A stretch of 64,000 bases of DNA, from contig NZ_LFNE01000002.1 in NCBI RefSeq assembly GCF_001045455.1, positions 427,165 through 491,164 of the forward strand, given 5' to 3'. The notes beneath the pieces were generated by a model that saw nothing but the letters and a program-made list of their open reading frames with translations, did no database searches and had not been told where the DNA came from. Position 1 is the first letter of the stretch; each line of letters starts with the position of its first letter. This DNA comes from Chryseobacterium sp. FH2. GTDB lineage: Bacteria > Bacteroidota > Bacteroidia > Flavobacteriales > Weeksellaceae. Shown here in pieces: positions 25,473 to 33,939 of this stretch. The position numbers and the translations under genes are program-made.

Positions 25473-26318
25473 TTATTCTTTTAGATAATTAATAATACCG
25501 ATTACATCATCTTTACCAAAACCCTTATCATGAGCAGCCTGATAAGTCTCAATCAAAGTTTTTGAAAGAGGAAAATCTGCTCCCGAATTTTTTGCCAGGA
25601 GAATATCTTTCAACATCAAATCTAAAGCAAAAGCAGGTGAATAATTTTCACTTTCCAATAGCGGTGTTTTTACTTTTGTAGCACCACTTCCGCTTGCACT
25701 TTCATTGATGATTCCAAGCATATCTTTGCGCTCAATTCCTAATTTTTCTGAAAATAAAACTGTTTCCGCCAAACCCTGATAAATTATGGAAAGAAAGTAA
25801 TTGATTGATAATTTTGCGGCAATTCCTTTTCCATTTTCACCTAAATGTTTAATGTTTTTTCCAAGTTTCTGCAAATAAGGTGTGGCGCGCTGAAGATCTT
25901 TTTCCTCACCTCCGACCATAATAAGTAAATTTCCTTCTGCAGCCGGTTTTGTACTTCCTGCAACGGGAGCATCGAGAAAAAATCCCTCCTTTATTTTGAT
26001 TGCATTTGCTATTCCGTTGGTGGCTTCAGGTGAAATCGTACTCATATCTATGAATAGTTTTCCTGTGATATTTTTAGAAAAAATTTCTTCGTAAACGGCT
26101 TTTACAGCATCGTCATTGGTAAGCATTGTGAAAATAATATCACTGTTTTCTACCAGTTCGCCCACGGTGTTGGAAATTTTAGATTTTTCTTTAAAATCTT
26201 CTGCTTTTTCTGTTGTTCTATTAAAAACTGAAAGTGAAAACCCAGCTTTCTCTAAATTTTTTGCCATAGGATGTCCCATGTTTCCCAGTCCTATAAAACC
26301 CAATTTTTCTTCGTTCAT
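25473..26318 (-). CDS. NAD(P)-dependent 3-hydroxyisobutyrate dehydrogenase-like oxidoreductase
   Basis: 281-aa beta-hydroxyacid dehydrogenase family protein. The N-terminal Rossmann motif is GFIGLGNMGHPMAKNLEKAG (about 7-26), the substrate loop LDAPVAGSTKPAAEGNL, and the catalytic Lys lies in AAKLSINYF (about 166-174). The group includes 3-hydroxyisobutyrate, tartronate semialdehyde and glyoxylate/succinic semialdehyde reductases; I cannot choose between them. It sits between an aldo/keto reductase (72 bp upstream) and DoxX, a redox-type operon. Confidence 0.9.
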   Translation of the reverse strand: MNEEKLGFIGLGNMGHPMAKNLEKAGFSLSVFNRTTEKAEDFKEKSKISNTVGELVENSDIIFTMLTNDDAVKAVYEEIFSKNITGKLFIDMSTISPEATNGIANAIKIKEGFFLDAPVAGSTKPAAEGNLLIMVGGEEKDLQRATPYLQKLGKNIKHLGENGKGIAAKLSINYFLSIIYQGLAETVLFSEKLGIERKDMLGIINESASGSGATKVKTPLLESENYSPAFALDLMLKDILLAKNSGADFPLSKTLIETYQAAHDKGFGKDDVIGIINYLKE

Positions 26319-26339
26319 TTTTTATATTATTTAGGTTAA

Positions 26340-26384
26340 TTGTGAATGACCAATAACTTAATTTTGGCAATTGATCATTCACAA
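26340..26384. repeat. Inverted repeat between the aldo/keto reductase and dehydrogenase genes
   Basis: Arms TTGTGAATGACCAAT (26340-26354) and ATTGATCATTCACAA (26370-26384) pair over 15 bp with one G-T pair. The 12-mer TTGTGAATGATC recurs at 27403-27414 on the far side of the aldo/keto reductase gene, in opposite orientation to the right arm. No T-run follows on either strand. Confidence 0.6.
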
Positions 26385-26390
26385 ATATCT

Positions 26391-27374
26391 TTAAAAATTA
26401 TTTACAAGTCCGTCAATTGTTGTCAACTCTTCTTTGCTTAAATTGATTTCAATTGCTTTTGCATTTTGAACTGCCTGTTCAGTGTTTCTTGCACCAGCCA
26501 AAGCAATTGTAATTCCGGGTCTTTCGATTGTCCAGCGTAAAACAAGCTGTCCCAGGCTTGCGTTGTGCTGTGCTGCAATAGGTTTGATTTTATCTAAAAG
26601 CTCATTAGTTTTTTGAATAAAATCTGGTTGAAAATGTGGGAGGTTTGCTCTGTGATCACCTTCCTGAAATTTGTAACCGGAATAAATTTTCCCGGTCAGT
26701 AAACCTCTTTCCAACGGGCTGTAAGCTAAAATAGATTTTTGATTTTCAATACAATACGGGACCGTTTCCTTTTCAATTCCTCTGTTTACCATACTGAAAG
26801 GAATTTGGTTTGATACTAAATTTAATGTTTTTTCCGCCTCAGCCATTTGGTGTGCGTTATAGTTACAGACTCCCGCATGGCGTACTTTTCCTTGTTCAAT
26901 CAATTTTGAAACCGCTTCAAAAGTTTCATCAATGGGAGTTGTAGAATCTGGCCAATGGATTTGATATAAGTCGATATAATCAGTGCCTAATCTCCTCAGA
27001 CTTTGTTCACATTCATAAATAATGCTGTCTTTTCCGGCATATTTATACACGTCAATAGCATTTCCATTATTGTCTTTGCTGTGCATTGCAAAGTCACCTT
27101 TAGCCAAATCCCAACGCATCCCAAATTTTGTCAAAACCTGAACTTTGTCACGGGAAATCCCTTTAATGGCTTCACCTACAATTTCTTCACTCGTTCCTTG
27201 GCCGTAAACAGGAGCGGTATCAATTGAAGTTACTCCAACATCATAAGATGCTTTTATGGCTTTTATGGCATCATTTCTGTCTGTGCTTCCCCACATCCAG
27301 CCTCCCGCAGCCCATGCTCCAAAGGTAATTGCCGAAACTTCCAGCTGACTATTTCCTAATTTTCTGTATTCCAT
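26391..27374 (-). CDS. Aldo/keto reductase
   Basis: 327-aa NADPH-dependent AKR of the YajO/Tas-like group, a TIM barrel. Family residues: DTAPVYGQGTSEEIVG with the catalytic Asp and Tyr (about 54-69), Lys in VLTKFGMRW, and His in YQIHWPD (about 140). NADP-binding segments lie near the C-terminus (IALAGARNTEQAVQN). It reduces an aldehyde or ketone of unknown identity. It appears to head a minus-strand operon with the dehydrogenase, DoxX and PPC genes and is divergent from an AraC regulator 200 bp away. Confidence 0.92.
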   Translation of the reverse strand: MEYRKLGNSQLEVSAITFGAWAAGGWMWGSTDRNDAIKAIKASYDVGVTSIDTAPVYGQGTSEEIVGEAIKGISRDKVQVLTKFGMRWDLAKGDFAMHSKDNNGNAIDVYKYAGKDSIIYECEQSLRRLGTDYIDLYQIHWPDSTTPIDETFEAVSKLIEQGKVRHAGVCNYNAHQMAEAEKTLNLVSNQIPFSMVNRGIEKETVPYCIENQKSILAYSPLERGLLTGKIYSGYKFQEGDHRANLPHFQPDFIQKTNELLDKIKPIAAQHNASLGQLVLRWTIERPGITIALAGARNTEQAVQNAKAIEINLSKEELTTIDGLVNNF

Positions 27375-27574
27375 ATTTTAAAATAATATTTTTTATCTGT
27401 TATTGTGAATGATCTTCTGTCAATCATAAAATTATGAACATTAATAAATTTACGATTGAGAATTGACAATTTACCTGATTTTAATTCCGAGATTTCTCAA
27501 GGCTTATACAAATTTTAGCAAAAAAAATCATTTTAAGGTTGTAAAAATCGTTTAACAAATTGTAATTTTAAAAT

Positions 27575-28417
27575 ATGAAAAGAAAACAGTTTGAGCCTTT
27601 AGAAATTGATACTTTTGAAACTGCTGTTTTTCCGTTTCCTAAACACAGCCATACTTATTATGAAATGATCTATATTTTCAAAGGCTGTGGAAATCATCAT
27701 ATTAATCAAATTGTAATTCCGTATAAAACGGGAGATTTATATTTGATTTCGCCCGAAGATGAGCACTTTTTTGATATCAAAAAATCCACCAGATTTTGTT
27801 TTATTAAATTTAATGACAGTTATTTTCAAAATAACAGACATCTTTCGCCCGACAATTTTTCGCCTGCTTCTCCAATGGATATCATGAGAAATTCATCATT
27901 GAAAGAAGAAAAATTGATTTTCGATGAGCCATGTAAGACGATTTTAAAGAGGACCGTAGAAAATATTGTTGAATATAATAAGTTTAATAAAGTTTCTGAT
28001 TCTCCGATTATTTTTTTCCAGGTTTTATCGCTTTTTGGTTTAATACGTGAGGTTTCCGCAAAATTTTTAAATATAAAAGTCAGTCATGATACTTTGAAAA
28101 AGGATGATTTGATTTCTTATATTCATCAGAATATTTATAAACCTGAATTGATTAGAATTGCAGCAATTGCCAAAAATTTTAATATTTCAGAAACTTATTT
28201 TGGAGCTTATTTTAAAAGGAATTTTGAGGTTTCTTACCGGAAATATATCACGGATTATAAGCTGAAATTAATAGAAAGAAGGATTCTGGCAGGGCAAATG
28301 ACCATCAAGCAGATTGCTTTTGAATTTGGTTTTACCGATGAAAGTCATCTTACAAATTATTTCAAAAAACTGATGAAAATCAATCCCTCTGATTATAAAT
28401 TGCAACATACTTTGTAA
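27575..28417 (+). CDS. AraC-family transcriptional regulator
   Basis: 280 aa: an N-terminal cupin-like sensor (about 1-140; HSHTYYEMIYIFKGCGNHHI, SPEDEHFF) and a C-terminal pair of HTH motifs (about 185-280; IRIAAIAKNFNISETYFGAY and IKQIAFEFGFTDESHLTNYF). The cupin part keeps histidines that may hold metal or ligand. It is divergent from the aldo/keto reductase operon and is a plausible regulator of it, by position only. Confidence 0.92.
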   Translation: MKRKQFEPLEIDTFETAVFPFPKHSHTYYEMIYIFKGCGNHHINQIVIPYKTGDLYLISPEDEHFFDIKKSTRFCFIKFNDSYFQNNRHLSPDNFSPASPMDIMRNSSLKEEKLIFDEPCKTILKRTVENIVEYNKFNKVSDSPIIFFQVLSLFGLIREVSAKFLNIKVSHDTLKKDDLISYIHQNIYKPELIRIAAIAKNFNISETYFGAYFKRNFEVSYRKYITDYKLKLIERRILAGQMTIKQIAFEFGFTDESHLTNYFKKLMKINPSDYKLQHTL

Positions 28418-28504
28418 TTAAAACTAAGATTTAAAAATTAAAATTCCGTTTCTGAAAGTTTTTAAAATGATAAAACTTATGGAAATTTGTAAAAAATAAA
28501 AGTA

Positions 28505-29131
28505 ATGAAGGTAATTGATATCGAAAACTGGAACAGAAAGGAACATTTTGAATTTTTTTCACGTATGGTAAGCCCATATTTCGGTTTTACAACGGAAGTG
28601 GACTGTACTAAAGCTTATCATAAAGTGAAAGAAAATGGAAGTTCTTTTTTTGCCTACTATCTTCATAAATCTATGGTTGCGGTAAACTCAGTAGATGCTT
28701 TAAAATTACGGATTATTGATAATCAGGTAGTTTTATATGACATCGTGCACGCAGGGACGACGATTGGACGGAAAGATGGTACTTTTGGTTTTGCATTTGC
28801 TCATTATTCTGATGATTTTGAGATTTTTAATGCTGAATTACAAAGTGAAATAGAGGATGTTCAGAAAACAATAGGAATCAGAATGAATAATGGTGAGCTA
28901 GGAAAAGATCTGATAAGGCATACAACTATTCCGTGGAATTCTTTCAGCGCATTGCTTCATCCGACACCTCTTGATAAGACTGAATCTGTGCCTAAAATTT
29001 CCTTCGGAAAATTTACTCTACGTGATGGCAGGAAGTATTTACCCGTTTCGGTAGAGCTGCATCACGGATTGGCAGACGGTATCGATATTGCGAAATATCT
29101 TGAAGCATTTCAGGAGCAGCTCGATGCCTGA
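28505..29131 (+). CDS. Chloramphenicol acetyltransferase-like protein
   Basis: 208 aa, slightly shorter than classical CAT (about 213-219). The catalytic block HHGLADGID (186-194) matches HH.V.DG.H of CAT in the two His and the Asp but has Asp where the last His is expected. The PW.SF motif is kept (TTIPWNSF, about 141-148). N-terminal WNRKEHFEFF also fits CAT. It could acetylate chloramphenicol or another hydroxylated compound; with the changed last residue, resistance should not be assumed. A weak promoter and the DsbA-like gene follow. Confidence 0.8.
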   Translation: MKVIDIENWNRKEHFEFFSRMVSPYFGFTTEVDCTKAYHKVKENGSSFFAYYLHKSMVAVNSVDALKLRIIDNQVVLYDIVHAGTTIGRKDGTFGFAFAHYSDDFEIFNAELQSEIEDVQKTIGIRMNNGELGKDLIRHTTIPWNSFSALLHPTPLDKTESVPKISFGKFTLRDGRKYLPVSVELHHGLADGIDIAKYLEAFQEQLDA

Positions 29132-29147
29132 TTAGCTGCAAATTAAC

Positions 29148-29155
29148 TATCTTTG
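29148..29155 (+). promoter_or_regulatory. -7 promoter element TATCTTTG for the DsbA-like gene
   Basis: Exact TAnnTTTG match 20 bp before the ATG at 29175. No TTG at the -33 distance. Confidence 0.45.
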
Positions 29156-29174
29156 ATTAAGTAAATTAAAAGAA

Positions 29175-29870
29175 ATGAAAATAGAAATATGGTCGGACGT
29201 GATGTGTCCGTTTTGCTATATAGGTAAGTATAATTTTGAGCAAGCCCTTGAAAAGTTACCTTTTAAAAATAAAGTGGATGTGGAATGGAAAAGTTTTCAG
29301 CTTGATCCCACTTTAGATTCTTCAAAAGCGATGAGTACTTCAGCATATTTTAAAGAAAAGAAGGGTTTTCCTGAAAGTCAGGCTAGGCAAATGATGGAGC
29401 ATGTGGCTCAGGCGGGTAAAAGTGTGGGAATTGATTTTGATTTTGGAAAAGCTTTAATTACAAATACTTTTACGGCTCATAAATTACTTCATTTAGCAAA
29501 AAAATATAAAAAGGATTCAGAAATGGAGGAAGCTTTATTTAAAGCCCATTTTGTTGACGGGAAAAATATTGCGGATATTGATTCTTTGGTTTCTATTGCT
29601 GAAGATTTGGGTATCGACAGACAGGAAGCATTACAGGCTTTAAATTCGGAAAATCTTGATTATGAAGTCAACCAGGATATTCAGGAAGCGAAAAACAACG
29701 GTATCAATAGTGTTCCTTTTTTTGTGTTGAATGGAAAATATGCGGTTTCAGGAGCACAACCAGTTGACGTTTTTGAAAATGCGCTGAATCAGACCTATCA
29801 AGAAGAATCACCTTTTGAAAATTTAGCTTCAGATGGTAGCTCTTGTAACGCAGACGGATGCAGTTCTTAA
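29175..29870 (+). CDS. DsbA-family (FrnE-like) thiol oxidoreductase
   Basis: 231-aa thioredoxin-fold protein of the FrnE/2-hydroxychromene isomerase-like group. The active-site CPFC is at 11-14 (SDVMCPFCYIGK), a helical insertion domain fills the middle, and the cis-Pro region is GINSVPFFVLNGKYAVSGAQ (about 186-205). There is no signal peptide, so it acts in the cytoplasm. The C-terminus carries an extra CNADGC pair. Likely roles are disulfide exchange or oxidative-stress protection. The nucleosidase gene follows 24 bp later. Confidence 0.9.
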   Translation: MKIEIWSDVMCPFCYIGKYNFEQALEKLPFKNKVDVEWKSFQLDPTLDSSKAMSTSAYFKEKKGFPESQARQMMEHVAQAGKSVGIDFDFGKALITNTFTAHKLLHLAKKYKKDSEMEEALFKAHFVDGKNIADIDSLVSIAEDLGIDRQEALQALNSENLDYEVNQDIQEAKNNGINSVPFFVLNGKYAVSGAQPVDVFENALNQTYQEESPFENLASDGSSCNADGCSS

Positions 29871-29893
29871 AATCATTATAACAACCGATTTGA

Positions 29894-30475
29894 ATGATTA
29901 AAATAAATAACGGGATTAGTTTTCCGCTTTCGGAGACGCTTTTTGTTTTTGCGTTAGATTCTGAAGCAGGAAAAGAGTTTGAAGACAAAAATAAGCTCAT
30001 TACAGGAATTGGAAAAGTAAACGCGACACTGGAATTAACAAAGCAGATACATCTTAAAAGACCTCAATTGATTGTGAACCTGGGTTCTGCAGGAAGTAAA
30101 AATTTCAATAAAGGTGAAGTTATTTGCTGTACCCGGTTTATCCAGAGAGATATGGATGTGAGAGGTTTGGGATTTGGCAAGTATGAAACACCCCTGTCAG
30201 GAATACCTCCATTATTAGAATATGGTCTTTTGCTGAATGGTACAAAAGAAGGCATTTGCGGAAGCGATGACAGTTTTGAAACGGATCATTGTGAAGATGA
30301 TTATAACGTTGTAGATATGGAAGCTTATCCTTTAGCTTTGGTTTCTATGAAGGAAAAAATCCCGTTTTTATGTTTAAAATATATTTCAGATGACGCAGGA
30401 AGTGATGCTGCAGATGATTGGTCTGTACAAGTACATCTTGCAGCCAAAAGCTTTAAAAAAATATTATTTAATTAA
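29894..30475 (+). CDS. Nucleoside phosphorylase/nucleosidase family protein (MTA/SAH nucleosidase-like)
   Basis: 193 aa, shorter than typical MTA/SAH nucleosidase (about 230). Conserved parts: IVNLGSAGS (about 57-65), the substrate-binding VVDMEAYPLA (about 139-148) and the acid residue in ISDDAG (about 163-168). Hydrolyses the N-glycosidic bond of an adenine nucleoside or a relative in the salvage or SAM-recycling pathway. The short length and divergent N-terminus leave the exact substrate open. Confidence 0.8.
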   Translation: MIKINNGISFPLSETLFVFALDSEAGKEFEDKNKLITGIGKVNATLELTKQIHLKRPQLIVNLGSAGSKNFNKGEVICCTRFIQRDMDVRGLGFGKYETPLSGIPPLLEYGLLLNGTKEGICGSDDSFETDHCEDDYNVVDMEAYPLALVSMKEKIPFLCLKYISDDAGSDAADDWSVQVHLAAKSFKKILFN

Positions 30476-30511
30476 AAAATATTAGTTCCTTATGAAATTT
30501 TGAAGCCGTTT

Positions 30512-30946
30512 TTATACGAGATTAATATTGTCATTATCTCCCAAAGAAGTCGACTGGCTTTGTGAAGGATGGAAAAAGAACTGTCCGTCATTTAAAATTT
30601 GTGCATCCAGGAGTTGACCTGCCAATGTCTTGTTTTCATTTTCAAGCGTAACGTCCAAATTTAAGATTGGGGCGTTTTCTTTATTTAAAATGTTTCCCGT
30701 AAAATTGGCAAATATTTGTTCTCTTAATTTTACATTAAAAAACTTTTTGGTCAGAGGATTAAGGAAACGTAATTTTACATTACTAATATTTCCGATTCCT
30801 GCAATTTTTCCGTCCTGAATGTTTTGATTTAATATAAAGTCTGTCAGTGCCTTTCTAATGCTTACTTTCTCTTTCAGGTTGACAATAAAGGTGTTTTCTA
30901 TTTTCCTGGCTGTCCAGAAATCACCGTATAGTGTTTGAAAATTCAT
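30512..30946 (-). CDS. PPC-domain (DUF296) protein lacking the metal-site histidines
   Basis: 144-aa paralogue of the PPC protein at 24559-25068: GDFWTARKIENTFIVNLK, IRKALTDFILNQNIQDGKI and GIGNISNVKLRFLNP align well. It has no signal peptide, and every His of the HLHITLG / GHLLDAHI site is changed (NLDVTLE / GQLLDAQI). It should therefore bind no zinc in that site and stay in the cytoplasm. Single gene; function unknown. Confidence 0.75.
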   Translation of the reverse strand: MNFQTLYGDFWTARKIENTFIVNLKEKVSIRKALTDFILNQNIQDGKIAGIGNISNVKLRFLNPLTKKFFNVKLREQIFANFTGNILNKENAPILNLDVTLENENKTLAGQLLDAQILNDGQFFFHPSQSQSTSLGDNDNINLV

Positions 30947-31481
30947 GTATATCGTTTTTTTCAGGTTAATAAATATTTTTTATATGTTCAGAATTCCATT
31001 TCTTTCAGACGTATAGTTTGTCTAAAATTTAAAAAGTCGTTTTTTAATCTCTAAAGGAAGAATAATTTTCGTTAATGTTTTTCAAAATTCATACCACATA
31101 GGTACCCTATATTTCGAAAGAAGGGGTATTTTAAACTATAATTAAAAAAATAGTACTTTCTGTTGATCGTAATCATAAAAAATACATCTTCAAATCATAT
31201 ACATTTGTGTGTTTGGTGAAAATTTAGCGGCGAAATTGAAATATAATATTTGAAATTGACGTGGTATGTATGTGGTACTGTAATTCTGCAAAATTCTAAT
31301 CATTTTTTATTTCTTTGTTCTCATTTAAAATTACTATCTAAACGCTATTTAGGAGAATTATTTTAAATCAAGACACGATAGGATAATAAAAATTACATTC
31401 AAATATATAAAAAGCATAATTTTTTACAAAAACAGATAAAATAGATCGGTTCTGAATCTAAAACAAAATCAGAGCCCAGAG
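30947..31481. other. 535-bp intergenic region without a recognised gene
   Basis: AT-rich, no ORF of note and no tRNA-like segment. One -7-like TACATTTG stands at 31200-31207, about 275 bp before the next gene. A hairpin GGTTCTGA / TCAGAGCC (31448-31455 / 31469-31476, one G-U pair) ends 5 bp before the ATG at 31482 and could hide its ribosome binding region. Confidence 0.5.
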
Positions 31482-31838
31482 ATGAGAGAAAATATTATGA
31501 AAAACGATAAACCTGAAATTAATTTGGAAGAGCTAAATCAAAAAATTTTTGCACAAGACGAGATCATATCATTAGTGAAAGAAAATTCGCCACGTCTTTT
31601 AAACAAATTCAGATTGGTTTACCCTGATTTTTTTGATAAATTAGCTAAAATACAGACTGATCTTAAGAATTCTGAGTTGATATTCTGTATTTATTTAAAG
31701 CTGAATTTATCTACAAAAGAAATTGCCACCTATACTTATGTCACGCCTAAAGCTATTCAAAACCGCAAAAACAGGTTGAGGAAAAAGCTGAATATTGCTT
31801 CGGATGTTGATATTTATAAATGGTTCAACGAATTATAA
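31482..31838 (+). CDS. Small HTH (LuxR-type C-terminal) protein
   Basis: 118 aa. The last 60 residues fit a LuxR/GerE-type HTH as in Bacteroidota regulators: LKLNLSTKEIATYTYVTPKA followed by IQNRKNRLRKKLNI. The N-terminal half is a charged helical segment (NLEELNQKIFAQDEIISLVK) and may dimerise. There is no sensor or receiver domain. A second start, ATG at 31497, is equally possible. It ends 1 bp from the convergent MBL gene. Confidence 0.7.
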   Translation: MRENIMKNDKPEINLEELNQKIFAQDEIISLVKENSPRLLNKFRLVYPDFFDKLAKIQTDLKNSELIFCIYLKLNLSTKEIATYTYVTPKAIQNRKNRLRKKLNIASDVDIYKWFNEL

Positions 31839-31839
31839 C

Positions 31840-32571
31840 TTAAAATTGAAGTATTGTTTTATCTATATCGTGATAAAGCAATACTTTCCAATGTTTTTCT
31901 TCGGCCTGTTTTTGCCATTCCTGTCTTAGCTCCATTGTCTTTCTTCCGTTATAATCGCTTTTATAAGCAACATGATATTTTACGTACGATTCCTGAGGAA
32001 GATTATCGGCACCGTAAAAAACGGTTTCCTCATTTTCAGTGATCCAAAATACCTGCATAAAAGGAGTATGGCCTCCCACGACTTCAAAAGAAATTTCCGG
32101 ATTGATTTGTCCTTTATCTTCGTTCATCCAAATAATGTTGGGTAGCAGAATCAGCTTTTCAAGTGTATCAAAATCAAAAGAAGGATTTCCTCTATTTTCT
32201 AAGGCAAAGTCTAACTCACGTTTTTGAATATAAATTTCAGCATTAGGAAAACTGGCTTCGAAACCATTTTCGGAACGAATTATTATTCCTTCAATATGAT
32301 CTTTATGTAGGTGTGAAAGAAGAACTTTTGTAATTTTATCTGGGTTAATATTTTCGTTTTTGAGAATTTCGGAAATGACTGATTTTCCATCTTCATTTTT
32401 CCACCCGATTCCGGCGTCTAAAATAATGTAATCGTTCTCTGTAATAATAAGAAAAGGCTGAACAGACATTTTTATACCTTCAATTTTATTGAAATTTTCT
32501 TCTGTTAATAATGTAAAATCTTTGGTTTTACTTGTGGCGAAATTACCTTCTTTTAGCGGAATTATTTTCAT
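31840..32571 (-). CDS. MBL-fold metallo-hydrolase (lactonase-like)
   Basis: 243 aa with the metallo-beta-lactamase metal motif LLSHLHKDHIEG (HLHKDH, about 84-89), a later GGHTPFMQ His (about 166), the bridging Asp in YGADNLP, and a C-terminal YHD His. Arrangement and length resemble N-acyl-homoserine lactonase-like and other cytoplasmic MBL hydrolases. Substrate not predictable. Single gene, divergent from DUF421. Confidence 0.88.
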   Translation of the reverse strand: MKIIPLKEGNFATSKTKDFTLLTEENFNKIEGIKMSVQPFLIITENDYIILDAGIGWKNEDGKSVISEILKNENINPDKITKVLLSHLHKDHIEGIIIRSENGFEASFPNAEIYIQKRELDFALENRGNPSFDFDTLEKLILLPNIIWMNEDKGQINPEISFEVVGGHTPFMQVFWITENEETVFYGADNLPQESYVKYHVAYKSDYNGRKTMELRQEWQKQAEEKHWKVLLYHDIDKTILQF

Positions 32572-32730
32572 GCAGAATAATATGAATATTCTCCGTAAAG
32601 TTCGGACTAATTTTTAAATTAAAAAATGCTTTTTTCGATAATAATCATTGTGAAAGCTGATAAAACAGGAATTTTCTTTTAATTCTTATTGGCTTGTTTT
32701 TTGAAATAATTTAAAATAAATAATTCCTCT

Positions 32731-33438
32731 ATGTGTTTAGCTTTTTTATTACAGCTTGATTGGAAAGAGCTCTTGCTTGGTCACGAAGAATGGTCATTTC
32801 TTCTGGAAATCATTTTGCGTACAGCGATTATGTTTCTTACTATTATCATAGGATTGCGTTTACTGGGCAAAAGAGGAGTAAAACAACTGTCTATTTTTGA
32901 GCTGGTGGTGATTATCGGGCTGGGTTCAGCTGCAGGAGATCCAATGTTTAATAAAGATGTCGGTATTATTTCATCGATTATTGTTTTTGTAGTTATTATT
33001 TTACTCTACAGTATCATTACTTATTTTATTGCTAAAAATAAAAAATTTGAAAGTATAGTAGAAGGAAAATCAATCTGTCTTATTAAAGATGGTGAATTTG
33101 CTGTTGAAAATTTTAAAAAGGAAAATTTGGGAAGCGACGAATTTTTTTCTGAATTGAGGTTAAAAGGAGTTTCACAATTAGGACAGGTAGAGCAGGCGAT
33201 TGAGGAAATATCAGGCGAAATAAGTGTGTTTTTCTTTGAAGATAAAAATGTGAAATATGGTTTGTCAACAATGCCCAATTCTTTGAATAGTTCATCAAAA
33301 TATATCAAAAAAGAAGGATATCATGCCTGTACATTTTGCGGGCATACAGAAATAAAAACAGAGGGGATAGGAGGCGCATGTGTTGTTTGTAAAAAAGATA
33401 ACTGGATTGTCGCTACAAATAAAAAGAGGGTAACCTGA
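32731..33438 (+). CDS. DUF421 (YetF-like) membrane protein with C-terminal zinc-ribbon-like tail
   Basis: 235 aa. Three N-terminal TM helices (about 22-42, 50-70, 75-100) are followed by the DUF421/YetF soluble domain (about 102-180; KNLGSDEFFSELRLKGVSQLGQVEQA matches in pattern). The last ~37 residues add CTFC (200-203) and CVVC (217-220), a four-Cys set able to bind one zinc or iron, which standard YetF proteins do not have as far as I know. Function unknown; YetF-type proteins are linked to spore germination or stress elsewhere. No partner gene is evident. Confidence 0.82.
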   Translation: MCLAFLLQLDWKELLLGHEEWSFLLEIILRTAIMFLTIIIGLRLLGKRGVKQLSIFELVVIIGLGSAAGDPMFNKDVGIISSIIVFVVIILLYSIITYFIAKNKKFESIVEGKSICLIKDGEFAVENFKKENLGSDEFFSELRLKGVSQLGQVEQAIEEISGEISVFFFEDKNVKYGLSTMPNSLNSSSKYIKKEGYHACTFCGHTEIKTEGIGGACVVCKKDNWIVATNKKRVT

Positions 33439-33939
33439 AAAAACTATACTATAAAAAAACAAAAGCCCCCAATAGAATGGAGGCTAAAAAAACACAAATG
33501 ATGAAAAAAAATTATTTCGTACGCCAAATATAGTAAATATTGCTTATCTGCAAGCATATATATTCGAGAAAATTTGATTTTTTTTCTTTACCTTCTTAAG
33601 GCGCAGTATTTCATTGTTTTATATTCAATAATAATTTGATTATTTAACATAATGTGTTTCCGTAAAGTATTTTAGTTTGATTTTCCTATCATTTTGATGA
33701 CATATTTCAATACTTGTGGAATTTTTATACTCAGTTATTGATGCATGATAATAAAAATATTAACGCAATTCTATGTATGAGCTATTGAATTATAATTAAT
33801 TATTTTGAGCCTTTATTCATTAGACAAAGTAATTAAAGCAAACAATAAAAATGCAGCATCCTGTTTTAAATGAAAAAAAATGTAATCCCTTTTTTTATGG
33901 CTTAATTTATTTAATTTTGAAGTTAAAATAAAAGTTGTT
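33439..33939. other. 501-bp intergenic region
   Basis: Holds a minus-strand terminator-like hairpin (33453-33490), a short plus-strand ORF of 11 codons at 33499-33534 (MMKKNYFVRQI, unsupported), and otherwise AT-rich sequence without a recognised gene or tRNA. Confidence 0.5.
33453..33490 (-). terminator. Minus-strand terminator-like hairpin with no gene upstream of it
   Basis: Read on the minus strand: AGCCTCCA, a 6-nt loop, TGGGGGCT (8 pairs, one U-G), then TTTTGTTTTTTT. On the plus strand the same stem has a C-A mismatch and no T-run. No minus-strand ORF lies just upstream, so it may end an unannotated RNA. Confidence 0.5.

Noticed and set aside
27415..27480. Loose inverted repeats (TCAATC / GATTGA, GAATTGACAATT)
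   Set aside because: Short and AT-rich; expected by chance in this base composition apart from the 12-mer reported separately.
33499..33534. 11-codon ORF MMKKNYFVRQI as a leader peptide
   Set aside because: No biosynthetic gene follows and no run of a single amino-acid codon is present, so attenuation cannot be supported; mentioned only with the orphan terminator.
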